NCBI RefSeq assembly: GCF_004912165.1
Contig: NZ_STGV01000001.1
Span: forward strand, 496,001 to 560,000
DNA length: 64,000 nucleotides
Direction: 5' to 3'
Origin: Peteryoungia ipomoeae
Lineage (GTDB): Bacteria > Pseudomonadota > Alphaproteobacteria > Rhizobiales > Rhizobiaceae
A model generated the notes under the pieces. The model made no database searches, was not told the DNA's origin, and saw nothing but the letters and a program-made list of their open reading frames with translations. Position numbers and translations under genes: made by a program. Numbering within the stretch: position 1 is the first letter of the stretch; each line of letters starts with the position of its first letter. Positions 1 to 7,874 of this stretch are shown piece by piece.

Positions 1-1055
1 GCAGCCAAGGTCTGGTCGAAGGCCCGCATGTCTTCAAGCGCAATGGCTGGTATTACCTGACGACCGCCGAGGGCGGTACCGGTTACGATCACGTGGTTAC
101 CATGGCTCGGTCTCGGTCGATTCACGGCCCCTACGAGATGCATCCGCAAACGCATCTGATCACCTCCAAGGACGCGCCCGACGCCGTGCTGCAACGCGCC
201 GGCCATGGCCAGTATGTCGAAACCCCGGATGGTCAGGTCTATCACACTCATCTCTGCGGCCGCCCCATGGCGCCCAAGCGTCGCTGCACCTTGGGCCGCG
301 AAACCAGCCTGCAGAAATGCGTCTGGAAGGACGATGGCTGGCTCTATCTCGAACACGGCGGCGTTGTGCCATCAGTCGAAGTCTCGGCACCCGGCGGTGC
401 GGCGAGGCGCGGGGAGCCGGTCGAGATCGTCAGGACGTTCGAGAGCCCGGACTTACCAAAAGAATTCCAGTGGCTACGCACGCCTGAGCCGCAGCGCCTG
501 TTCAGCCTCAGCGAGCGGGCAGGGCACTTGCGCCTCTTCGGCCGCGAAAGCATCGGCTCCTGGTTCGAACAGTCGCTGGTTGCCCGGCGCCAGGAGCATC
601 ACCGCTTCCACGCCGAGACGCGCCTCGAATTCTCGCCCGAGACCTATCAGCAGGTCGCAGGCCTGACGCATTACTACAATCGCTACAAGTTCCATGCCCT
701 CGGTGTCTCGACCGACGAAAAGCTCGGCCGCTCGCTGATCATCCTCTCCTGCCCGGGAGATTATCCGTCGGGCAAGCTGACCTTCCCGATCGGCATGGGC
801 CAGTCTGTTCCAGACGGCGTGATCGATCTTGCCATGGACATCACCGATAACGACCTGCAATTCTTCTGGCGGGTAGCGAGCGAGGGGGAGTGGCAGACCA
901 TTGGCCCGGTGCTCGACGCCGGCGTGGTCTCGGACGAAGGCGGCTTTGGCGAACACGGCTCCTTCACCGGCGCCTTTGCCGGCATGTTCTGCTTCGACAT
1001 CTCCGGTCGGGGCCAGCCTGCCGACTTTGCGCAGTTCGTCTATCGACGGGGGTAA
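1..1055 (+). CDS. Glycoside hydrolase family 43 xylosidase, 5' end outside window
   Basis: The reading frame is open from base 3, upstream of the first internal ATG at 93, so this is the 3' part of a larger gene. The first visible residues (EGPHVFKRNGWYYLTTAEGG) are the classic GH43 signature in which the Glu is a catalytic-site residue, followed by SRSIHGPYE and a later HLCGRPM stretch typical of xylan 1,4-beta-xylosidase/arabinofuranosidase blades. The last ~200 residues resemble the concanavalin-like beta-xylosidase C-terminal domain (FNHYY-type motif seen as LTHYYNRYKFH). Role: cleavage of xylo-oligosaccharides, probably intracellular, since such enzymes usually sit beside a sugar ABC transporter (not visible here). 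Family confident; exact substrate not. Confidence 0.88.
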   Translation, partial: SQGLVEGPHVFKRNGWYYLTTAEGGTGYDHVVTMARSRSIHGPYEMHPQTHLITSKDAPDAVLQRAGHGQYVETPDGQVYHTHLCGRPMAPKRRCTLGRETSLQKCVWKDDGWLYLEHGGVVPSVEVSAPGGAARRGEPVEIVRTFESPDLPKEFQWLRTPEPQRLFSLSERAGHLRLFGRESIGSWFEQSLVARRQEHHRFHAETRLEFSPETYQQVAGLTHYYNRYKFHALGVSTDEKLGRSLIILSCPGDYPSGKLTFPIGMGQSVPDGVIDLAMDITDNDLQFFWRVASEGEWQTIGPVLDAGVVSDEGGFGEHGSFTGAFAGMFCFDISGRGQPADFAQFVYRRG

Positions 1056-1192
1056 GGGGCGCAAGCGTCTCCGGCGTCATCCTAGGGTTTGTCCCGAGGA
1101 TCTGCTGACGGCGTAATCCACTCAAGGGCAGCGGATGCTCGGGACAGGCCCGAGCATTTACCGAAGCCGACAAGCGGGATTGGGCCGATCCA
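1056..1192. repeat. Intergenic repeat-like stretch
   Basis: The gap holds the phrases CATCCTAGGGTTTGTCCCGAGGATC and GATGCTCGGGACAGGCCCGAGCAT, which have dyad-like halves built round GGGACA. Similar short mosaic repeats are common between rhizobial genes (recollection). A related GGGCTTGTCCCGGACAAAGCC phrase occurs near 33365. It may act as a terminator between the convergent genes on either side. No gene is seen. Confidence 0.35.
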
Positions 1193-1456
1193 TCATCCGA
1201 CGAGGACGACTGCCACCATGAGCAGAGAGAGCGGACCGGTAACACCGAAGAGAATGAAGCCGACGACCGTCAAGGTCGCCCATGTCAGCCAGAATGGGCG
1301 ATAGTTCCCGGTGCGGAAGCCGAGATAACTCACGAACAGATTTGCACCCCACAGAACGAGAGCCAGACCGTTCGAGGCTATGCCAAATCTCGGCAACAGA
1401 AACGATATCGCGGCCAGGCCTGTGGCCATCAGCAGGAGATCTCTGTTCTGCGTCAT
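1193..1456 (-). CDS. Small membrane protein, unknown function
   Basis: An 87-residue protein starting MTQNRDLLLM. It has two to three hydrophobic stretches (about residues 7-22, 28-46 and 58-85) separated by a short polar loop (RTGNYRPFW). No known domain is recognised. It lies 41 bases downstream of fghA on the same strand and may be the last gene of that transcription unit. Its composition matches its core neighbours. Confidence 0.6.
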   Translation of the reverse strand: MTQNRDLLLMATGLAAISFLLPRFGIASNGLALVLWGANLFVSYLGFRTGNYRPFWLTWATLTVVGFILFGVTGPLSLLMVAVVLVG

Positions 1457-1497
1457 GACTGTTGGATCATTCTCTCAGGTTCGACGCATTCTTCCGC

Positions 1498-2331
1498 TCA
1501 GCCCAAGCGCTCCGCATGCCACTTCAGGTGGTCGTCCATGAAGGTCGAGATGAAGTAGTAAGAGTGATCGTACCGCTCATGCATCCTGAGCGTCAGGCCG
1601 ATATCCGTGCCCTTGATCGCTTCTTCGAACAGCCACGGCGCAAGACCAGTCTCGAGAAAACTGTCGGCCTTGCCCTGGTCGATCAAGAATTCCGGGAAGC
1701 GGGCGCCGTCTTCCACCAGCGCGCAGGCATCATATTGCCGCCACTTGGCCCGGTCGGCCCCGAGATATTTTTCGAAAGCGTCCTGCGTCCAGTCGGCGGT
1801 CATCGGGTTGACGATCGGAGCGAAGGCCGAGCAGCTCTTGAACCGCTCGGGGTTCTTGAGAGCAATCGTCATGGCGCCATGGCCACCCATGGAATGGCCG
1901 AAAATGCCCTGGCGGTTCATGTCTGCCTTGAACTGTTCGGCGATCAGCGCCGGCAATTCTTCGGTGATGTAGGAATACATCTGGTAGTGTCCGGCCCAGG
2001 GTGTTTCCGTGGCATCGAGATACATGCCCGCCCCCTTGCCCATCTTCCAGTTGGTCAGTTCATCCGGCACGTCATTGCCGCGCGGGCTCGTATCCGGGCA
2101 GACCACGATCAGCCCGAGTTCGGCGGCCATCCGGCGATATTCGCCCTTTTCCATCACATTGGCATGGCTGCAGGTGAGGCCGGACAGATACCAGAGGACG
2201 GGCCGCTTTTCGGCAATTGCCTGCGGCGGCACGAAAACGGCGAAGGTCATCTCGGTACCGGTCGCCTCGGATTGATGCGAGAAAACGCCCTGCATGCCGC
2301 CAAAGGCTGTGTTCTGGGAAAGGATGTTCAT
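1498..2331 (-). CDS. fghA: S-formylglutathione hydrolase
   Basis: 277 residues, the usual length of this esterase-D type alpha/beta hydrolase. It hydrolyses S-formylglutathione to formate and glutathione, the step after the class III alcohol dehydrogenase encoded at 4541-5668. Visible evidence: the LWYLSGLTCSHANVMEKG oxyanion/Cys region (about 47-63), the nucleophile elbow GHSMGG with Ser147, and the C-terminal HERYDHSYYFISTFM block containing the catalytic His. The ATG start gives the standard N-terminus. Cytoplasmic. The strand is shared with adhC, but five small genes lie between, so co-transcription is possible, not shown. Confidence 0.95.
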   Translation of the reverse strand: MNILSQNTAFGGMQGVFSHQSEATGTEMTFAVFVPPQAIAEKRPVLWYLSGLTCSHANVMEKGEYRRMAAELGLIVVCPDTSPRGNDVPDELTNWKMGKGAGMYLDATETPWAGHYQMYSYITEELPALIAEQFKADMNRQGIFGHSMGGHGAMTIALKNPERFKSCSAFAPIVNPMTADWTQDAFEKYLGADRAKWRQYDACALVEDGARFPEFLIDQGKADSFLETGLAPWLFEEAIKGTDIGLTLRMHERYDHSYYFISTFMDDHLKWHAERLG

Positions 2332-2355
2332 GGGTCTGTCCTTGTTTTGATGCCG

Positions 2356-3000
2356 TCAGCCGGCGAGCGACACGGCCGCATTGACGGCGGCCGCGATCAG
2401 CACGGTGTTGAAGAAATAGGAGATCGTGGCATGCAAGAGGTTCAGCTTGCGCATCGCCGTGGAGATGATCACCACATCCGATGTCTGCGCCGTCATGCCG
2501 ACGACCAGCGAGAAATAGAGAAAGTCATGGCCGCAGGGGCTGGGCGTCCCAGGAAATTCGAGCCCGCCGCGATGCGTCGCCGGCGTGACGCGATGCGGCC
2601 GCCAGTAGACATGGGCATAATGCATGGCGGCCATGGTATGGATCGTCAGCCAGCCGAGCACGACCGAGGAAAAAGCCAGCAGCAGTTCAGGCAGCCCCGC
2701 GGGCTGCGCACGGTTCAGCGCGAGAAACAGGGCGCCAACAGCGGCCACGATGGCCAAAATCGTGACGCCAAAAATGACGAAGGCAGGTGCATCGGCCACA
2801 TCCGCCCTTTGCTTCAGATAGCTCGGGGTCAGGCGTCTCAGCCTCAAGAACGACAGCATCAGGTAGACTGCGAAGAACAGGATCGCCGGGAGTTCGACGG
2901 TGACGGCCGGTTCGTAAAGCACCACAAACGGCAGTGCCACGAGGGCTGCGCCGCCCGCCACCATGACGGAGCGATAGCGATGATCGAGAACGGAATCCAT
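2356..3000 (-). CDS. DUF1345 family membrane protein
   Basis: About 214 residues from MDSVLDHRYR. The open frame extends further upstream, but this ATG is preferred because upstream residues are basic and non-hydrophobic and would overlap the next gene. Five hydrophobic segments are visible, with the family-like block HYAHVYWRPH and the FPGTPSPCGHDFLYFSLVVGMTAQTSDV region near the C-terminal half, typical of DUF1345. The function of the family is unknown. It sits 24 bases upstream of fghA on the same strand. Confidence 0.85.
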   Translation of the reverse strand: MDSVLDHRYRSVMVAGGAALVALPFVVLYEPAVTVELPAILFFAVYLMLSFLRLRRLTPSYLKQRADVADAPAFVIFGVTILAIVAAVGALFLALNRAQPAGLPELLLAFSSVVLGWLTIHTMAAMHYAHVYWRPHRVTPATHRGGLEFPGTPSPCGHDFLYFSLVVGMTAQTSDVVIISTAMRKLNLLHATISYFFNTVLIAAAVNAAVSLAG

Positions 3001-3046
3001 CAGATGTTTCAAAGCGCCGGGCTGTCCTGATCGCAAGAAGAGAGGC

Positions 3047-3496
3047 CTACTTCTTGATACGGCGACAGAGCCTGTCAAGCGTTTCGAGAAAAGCGGACCG
3101 GTCACGCGGCGAGAAAGCGGCATTGTAGCCCTTGCTTTCTCCGGTTTCGCGCAAATGTGCTCCAAGGTCACGCATGGCCGTCGCCATGCCGATATTGGCC
3201 GTGTCGAAGATCCGGCCGGTCGGCCCGGTCACCTGTGCGCCAGCCGCCACGCAGCGCCCTGCCAGCGGCACATCGGCCGTCACCACGATATCGCCTTCGC
3301 CACAGCGCTCGGCAATCCAGTCATCGGCCGCGTCGAAGGCACCGGAGACGATGACATTCTTGACCATCGGATCGCGCGAGGGCCTGAGGCCCGAATTGGC
3401 GACAAAGGTCACCGGCAGACCGTGCCGCTCGGCAACCTTCAGGATCTCCGGCTTCACGGGACAGGCATCGGCATCGACATAGATTTCGGGCATCAA
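3047..3496 (-). CDS. YaiI/YqxD (DUF188, UPF0178) family protein
   Basis: 149 residues, full length for the family. The N-terminus IYVDADACPVK with Asp-Ala-Asp-Ala is the DUF188 hallmark, followed by TFVANS, an NVIVSGAFDAADDWIAE block and DIVVTADVPLA, the acidic positions of a PIN-like fold. A nuclease function is suspected for the fold but not established. It ends close to the DUF1345 start and follows brnA directly, all on the minus strand. Confidence 0.88.
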   Translation of the reverse strand: MMPEIYVDADACPVKPEILKVAERHGLPVTFVANSGLRPSRDPMVKNVIVSGAFDAADDWIAERCGEGDIVVTADVPLAGRCVAAGAQVTGPTGRIFDTANIGMATAMRDLGAHLRETGESKGYNAAFSPRDRSAFLETLDRLCRRIKK

Positions 3497-3497
3497 C

Positions 3498-3755
3498 TCA
3501 CTTCTTCAGGCTACGTGCATAGGATTCGAGCACCGCATTCATGCGCGTCTGGTAGCCCTTGCCGGTTGCCCGGAAGGCCTGCAGCACGGATTTCTTCACC
3601 CGCAGTGTAATCTGCTCGGTGCCCTCGGGTTCGACGATCACGGCCTCTTCCCAGAAGGCATCGTCGAGATCGGGAATATCGCTCGTGTCGATCTGTTCAT
3701 CGCCCAGCCGGGCCAGTTCTTCAAGGCTGAGCTCTTTGTCGAAGCGCTTCTGCAT
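3498..3755 (-). CDS. brnA: BrnA-type antitoxin
   Basis: 85 residues: an acidic N-terminal half (EQIDTSDIPDLDDAFWEEA, about 20-38) followed by a ribbon-helix-helix-like C-terminus (TEQITLRVKKSVLQAFRATG then YQTRMNAVLESYA). This is the standard BrnA layout, in which the RHH half binds the operator and the partner. It should neutralise BrnT and repress the pair. The gene starts inside the 3' end of the brnT remnant (35-base overlap), the usual toxin-first order. The antitoxin looks intact although the toxin is not. Confidence 0.87.
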   Translation of the reverse strand: MQKRFDKELSLEELARLGDEQIDTSDIPDLDDAFWEEAVIVEPEGTEQITLRVKKSVLQAFRATGKGYQTRMNAVLESYARSLKK

Positions 3756-4017
3756 AACGCTCCCTTTCCCTGCGTTTCGCGGGACGGGCCGAAATCAGCC
3801 GAATCCGTCCGTTCCTGTCCGTATGGGTCACAACGAGAACGACGAGACCCTCGATCATGCCGATGCTGTTTATGCGTGTTTCGCCGTAGTCGCGCCTATT
3901 GTCCGGAGCGCTGAACACTACGCCGTCGAAGATACGGCAGGCCCGGCCAAAACTAACGCCATGTTTGGCGATGTTGGCCGCGTTCTTGTCATTGTCTCAT
4001 TCAAAGAATGTAGCCAC
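3721..4017 (-). pseudogene. brnT: BrnT toxin with in-frame stop at the early Trp codon
   Basis: Read from a GTG at 4017, the frame gives MATFFE, then TGA at 3999-3997, then DNDKNAANIAKHGVSF and a complete BrnT body ending in RIRLISARPAKRRERERYAEAL. BrnT proteins normally carry Trp in the FEWD segment, so a single TGG to TGA change explains the stop. An alternative internal GTG at 3918 would give only a 65-residue fragment lacking the N-terminal half. BrnT is an RNase of the RelE-like fold; this copy should be dead unless the stop is read through. A sequencing error remains possible. Confidence 0.75.
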
Positions 4018-4085
4018 GATTGTATCTACCGACAAGAGATTGGTTCGGGGGTATGCATACGCAGCACAACACTGGCGGCAGAGGT

Positions 4086-4544
4086 CTAACCCCTTCTCAC
4101 CATGTTCACATGCGGAATGCCGTCTTCCAGATACTCCTCGGAAGTCCGCTCGAAACCGAAGGAGCCATAGAATTTCTGCAGATGGCTCTGCGCCGATATC
4201 TCGATGGCTTCACCCGGATAGAGCGCTTCGCAGGCCGCAATCGATTCCCGTATCAACGCGTCTCCGAGCCGCTTGCCCCGGTGGTTCGGAGACACCGCGA
4301 CCCGGCCGATCCGCGGCACGACGTCCGGCGTCGGGCGCCACAGCCGGGCGCAGGCGATGAGTTCGCCATTTTCGATCAGCCGCAGATGCTGGCATTCGCC
4401 ATCATGACCGTCGAGTTCGGGATAGGGGCATGTCTGCTCCACGACGAACACGTCGACGCGGAGCTTCAGCATCTCGTAGAGATCGACGGCGGAGAACTCG
4501 GAGAGCCCCCGCACATCGACCCGGTAGCTGGACGCGGTGGTCAA
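4086..4544 (-). CDS. elaA: GNAT N-acetyltransferase, ElaA type
   Basis: 152 residues. ElaA features are visible: LYEMLKLRVDVFVVEQ (about 23-38), CPYPELDGHD, and the acetyl-CoA binding block RVAVSPNHRGKRLGDALI (about 99-116; R/Q-x-x-G-x-G/A as RGKRLG), then FYGSFGFE. The acceptor substrate of ElaA is not known. Its start overlaps the stop of adhC by four bases, so the two are translationally coupled. Confidence 0.88.
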   Translation of the reverse strand: MTTASSYRVDVRGLSEFSAVDLYEMLKLRVDVFVVEQTCPYPELDGHDGECQHLRLIENGELIACARLWRPTPDVVPRIGRVAVSPNHRGKRLGDALIRESIAACEALYPGEAIEISAQSHLQKFYGSFGFERTSEEYLEDGIPHVNMVRRG

Positions 4545-5668
4545 TAGACCACCACGCCGCGAATGCTTTCGCCCTTGTGCATGAGGTCGAAGCCCTTGTT
4601 GATGTCTTCGAGCGGCATGGTGTGGGTGATCATCGGGTCGATCTGGATCTTGCCTTCCATGTACCAGTCGACGATTTTCGGTACATCGGTGCGGCCGCGC
4701 GCGCCACCAAAGGCGGTGCCCATCCAGTTGCGGCCGGTGACCAGCTGGAACGGACGCGTCGAGATTTCCTGGCCGGCGCCGGCCACGCCGATGATGACGG
4801 ACTTGCCCCAGCCGCGATGCGAGGCTTCGAGCGCCTGGCGCATGACCTTGGTATTGCCGGTGCAGTCAAACGTGTAATCGGCACCGCCGATCAGGTCGCC
4901 GTTGCGCTTGGTCATGTTGACCAGATAGGGCACGATATCGTCGCCGACTTCCTTCGGGTTGACGAAGTGCGTCATGCCGAATTTTTCGCCCCAGGCCTTG
5001 CGGTCCGGATTGATGTCGACGCCGATGATCATGTCGGCACCGGCAAGCCGCAGCCCCTGCAGAACGTTGAGGCCAATGCCGCCGAGACCGAAGACGATGG
5101 CCGTCGACCCGATCTCGACCTTTGCGGTGTTGATGACGGCGCCGATGCCGGTCGTCACGCCGCAGCCGATGTAGCAAATCTTGTCAAAGGGCGCGTCGGG
5201 GTTGACCTTGGCGACCGCGATCTCCGGCAGAACAGTGAAGTTCGAGAAGGTCGAGCAGCCCATATAGTGATGGATCTTGTCCTTGCCGATCGAGAAGCGC
5301 GAGGTGCCGTCAGGCATCACGCCCTGGCCCTGGGTTGATCGAATCGAGGTGCAGAGATTGGTCTTGCGGCTGGTGCAGGAATAGCATTCGCGGCATTCCG
5401 GCGTGTAGAGCGGAATGACATGGTCGCCCTTTTTCACCGAGGTGACGCCAGGGCCGACATCGACGACGATGCCCGCACCTTCGTGACCTAAAATTGCCGG
5501 GAAAAGCCCTTCCGGATCGGCACCCGAGAGGGTGAAATCATCCGTGTGACAGATCCCGGTAGCCTTCACCTCGATCAGCACTTCGCCGGCGCGCGGGCCT
5601 TCGAGCTGAACTGTCATGACCTCGAGCGGCTTTCCAGCCTGAACGGCGACGGCGGCGCGGACATCCAT
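4541..5668 (-). CDS. adhC: S-(hydroxymethyl)glutathione dehydrogenase / class III alcohol dehydrogenase
   Basis: 375 residues from MDVRAAVAVQAG, the usual length. The longer open frame to 5728 is rejected because a GGGAG ribosome site lies just before this ATG. It oxidises S-hydroxymethylglutathione, formed from formaldehyde and glutathione, with NAD. Catalytic zinc ligands: Cys40 in GICHTDD, His62 in GHEGAG. Structural zinc cysteines 92, 95, 98 and 106 (CRECYSCTSRKTNLC). Rossmann motif VFGLGGIGLNVL. The product feeds FghA (1498-2331). In this group it also acts as S-nitrosoglutathione reductase. Confidence 0.96.
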   Translation of the reverse strand: MDVRAAVAVQAGKPLEVMTVQLEGPRAGEVLIEVKATGICHTDDFTLSGADPEGLFPAILGHEGAGIVVDVGPGVTSVKKGDHVIPLYTPECRECYSCTSRKTNLCTSIRSTQGQGVMPDGTSRFSIGKDKIHHYMGCSTFSNFTVLPEIAVAKVNPDAPFDKICYIGCGVTTGIGAVINTAKVEIGSTAIVFGLGGIGLNVLQGLRLAGADMIIGVDINPDRKAWGEKFGMTHFVNPKEVGDDIVPYLVNMTKRNGDLIGGADYTFDCTGNTKVMRQALEASHRGWGKSVIIGVAGAGQEISTRPFQLVTGRNWMGTAFGGARGRTDVPKIVDWYMEGKIQIDPMITHTMPLEDINKGFDLMHKGESIRGVVVY

Positions 5669-5771
5669 GGTTTTTCTCCCTGACAAATCGTTGGCGCGAC
5701 TTTGGCACGGCTTGCGCATGCGGCTCAAGAGCCGAGGCCGATTTTCTCAATAGTCTGATTTATCAGGGAGA

Positions 5772-6386
5772 TCAGCGTTCTATCAGCGGCATGTGCGCTC
5801 CCGCATCGCGACGCAGGGTTCCGTCCAGGCGCGGATCGCGGAACACTTCGACCAAGCGGTCGTAAACGGCAAAGCCCGAGCGTTGATAAAAGGCGAGCGC
5901 AGCCGGATGGTCGAGATGGCAGGTGTGGACCCAGAATCGATGGATGGGTCGCGACCAGGCGATATCGATGGCTGCGTTCATCAGAAAGCGACCAGCCCCG
6001 GTGCCGACGGCCTGAGGATCGACCCCGAAAAAGGCGAGTTCGCATTCGCCGCTTTCGCGAAAATCCAGTTCGAGCAGGGCAAGCCGCTCAGTCCCACGCA
6101 TGAGGGAGTAGATTTCTACATCAGAGTCTTCAAGGATTGCGCTGAGCGCTTCGGCTTCCATCACCAGGCGCGACATCCACAGCCATTCCTCGCCAATGCG
6201 GCGATACAGGCCGAGATAGGCCTGGGCATCCGGTCGATGCCAGCGTTCGATGGTCAGATCGGGCGGTGCCGGCACAGGGCGCGGCGCCGGTTTCGCCAGC
6301 ATCTCAAGGCATGTAACGACGGTCGCGATGCAGCCTTCCGGCAGCACCGAATAACCGAGGGGAAGCTGTGGTTTGTCCTTGTTCAT
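5772..6386 (-). CDS. GNAT family N-acetyltransferase
   Basis: About 204 residues from MNKDKPQLPLGY (an ATG 36 bases upstream is possible). The middle carries a GNAT core: ALLELDFRESGECELAFFGV (beta4), VDPQAVGTGAGRFLM (acetyl-CoA loop) and HPAALAFYQRSGFAVYD (C-terminal motif B). The first ~50 residues are proline-rich and not conserved-looking. The acceptor substrate is unknown. It precedes adhC by about 100 bases on the same strand. Confidence 0.82.
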   Translation of the reverse strand: MNKDKPQLPLGYSVLPEGCIATVVTCLEMLAKPAPRPVPAPPDLTIERWHRPDAQAYLGLYRRIGEEWLWMSRLVMEAEALSAILEDSDVEIYSLMRGTERLALLELDFRESGECELAFFGVDPQAVGTGAGRFLMNAAIDIAWSRPIHRFWVHTCHLDHPAALAFYQRSGFAVYDRLVEVFRDPRLDGTLRRDAGAHMPLIER

Positions 6387-6449
6387 GCAGCGTTTGAAGC
6401 GCGATCGCAGCGGCCCTGTCAAGGCGAGGCTGGGGTCAACTCCGCTCGA

Positions 6450-7715
6450 TCACAGGTTCTGGCAGGCGTAGATCAAGGCATAGGCGTGCATGGACAGTGC
6501 CGCATAGTAGCCAAAGCCGGTCATCAGGCGCTCGGCCGGACTCATGGGGATCAGTTCGGCGCTCGGCTTGACCGTCTTCGTCTTGATCAGGCTGAGCAAC
6601 GTAAAGACGGCCAGTCCGCCCATCAGCATCACCGGAGAAAGGCCGATCCGCCAGCCGGTCCATAGGATCGCGCCCGTGACGCCGAAGGTGGCAACCGCGA
6701 GAAGCGTGCCGCTTTCAAAAACCTGCCGCAGCACTTGCCCGCCATCGAAACGATAGGTGGGAAGCAGGTTGAGCAGGTTGAAGGCGCCCAGAATGATCAT
6801 GAAGACCAGGATCGGCCCGTTGAAGTCGTGTGTATCGGCAACCGAGGTCACCGATTGGTGGGCCGCAATCAGTATCGGCACCAGCAGGGCCGAAATGCCG
6901 GCCCCCATCAGCGCGCAGGTCGCCACTTCAAAGCGGCTGTGATAGGGGCGCCCGCCAATGGCAATCCCACCGAGCAGGGGTACGAAGATCATCCGCGCGC
7001 TCGGATGGCCGAAGGTGCGGTAGGCGATCATGTGGCCAAGTTCGTGCAGGATGATGACAAGGGTCAGGAAGGTCGAGATCATCAGGCCGGCCTTGTTCAG
7101 GCCGAAAAAGGGCCAGAGCAGCAGCGTCGAAAGCACGATGATGACGGTTTGCCAGAGCGGATGCTCAAGATGCGTTGCGCGTGAGGCCGGGCGCTGCTCC
7201 AGATGATCCTTGAGAGCGGTAATCTCCCTGCGGATCAGGTGCAGGCGAAACAGATAGGCGGCAAGCCCGCGATAATCGTCGGTCATCTCGAATGTCACCC
7301 TTGACCGCGCACCGTCACGCTCGACGATCCGGCGTTCGGAATAGCCGTCCCAGAAGGAGCGGTCGAGCGCGCTGTCCTCCACGATCCTGAGGTCGCAAGA
7401 GAAATGCGAGCCCGCCGTCATCGCCGTGCGGTCTACGGCAACGATACGCCGGGTGGGATTGCCGTGGCGGTCGGGATGGCGATAGGAGAATTCGAGGCGG
7501 CCTGGCACCCCTTCCACCGGGGTTACGCCGATAACGGACGGATGCCAGGCGCTGAGATCGGCGGTTGGGCGGATGCTGTTCCAAACAGTCTCGGCGCCCG
7601 CCTTCACAATCCGCGTGACGCGGATGGTGCGCACACCAAGTGGTGCTGCCATCATCAGCCAGAGGAGACCGAGATTGACGGCCAGCAGGAACAGGGCAGC
7701 CTGATACGTCGCCAA
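6450..7715 (-). CDS. M50 (site-2 protease) family membrane metalloprotease with N-terminal START/SRPBCC-like domain
   Basis: 421 residues. A TM anchor (about 5-25) is followed by a soluble alpha/beta domain (about 30-175; AETVWNSIRPTADLSAWHPS is the usual opening of SRPBCC lipid-binding folds). The multi-pass part has the zinc motif HELGH at 224-228 and the second-site motif FDGG at 323-326 in LLPTYRFDGGQ, the two hallmarks of M50 intramembrane proteases. Likely role: cleavage of a membrane-bound substrate, possibly gated by a ligand bound to the SRPBCC domain (inference). No obvious anti-sigma partner lies nearby. Confidence 0.85.
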   Translation of the reverse strand: MATYQAALFLLAVNLGLLWLMMAAPLGVRTIRVTRIVKAGAETVWNSIRPTADLSAWHPSVIGVTPVEGVPGRLEFSYRHPDRHGNPTRRIVAVDRTAMTAGSHFSCDLRIVEDSALDRSFWDGYSERRIVERDGARSRVTFEMTDDYRGLAAYLFRLHLIRREITALKDHLEQRPASRATHLEHPLWQTVIIVLSTLLLWPFFGLNKAGLMISTFLTLVIILHELGHMIAYRTFGHPSARMIFVPLLGGIAIGGRPYHSRFEVATCALMGAGISALLVPILIAAHQSVTSVADTHDFNGPILVFMIILGAFNLLNLLPTYRFDGGQVLRQVFESGTLLAVATFGVTGAILWTGWRIGLSPVMLMGGLAVFTLLSLIKTKTVKPSAELIPMSPAERLMTGFGYYAALSMHAYALIYACQNL

Positions 7716-7874
7716 GTCTCGTCTCCCAGGTTTTCGTGATCCCCGAGATCTACGTCACAAAGGCTGTGATTGTCTGAGCGCAACCGTTCGAATTTTAGCA
7801 ATTGCGTCAAAAATTGTTCATAACCATGGGTCTGAGAGAGAAATCCGAGTGCGCAACCCTGGCGCGTGTTCGAC

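Noticed and set aside
1462..3030. 522-codon + frame opposite fghA and the DUF1345 gene
   Set aside because: Shadow of two clearly recognisable minus-strand genes.
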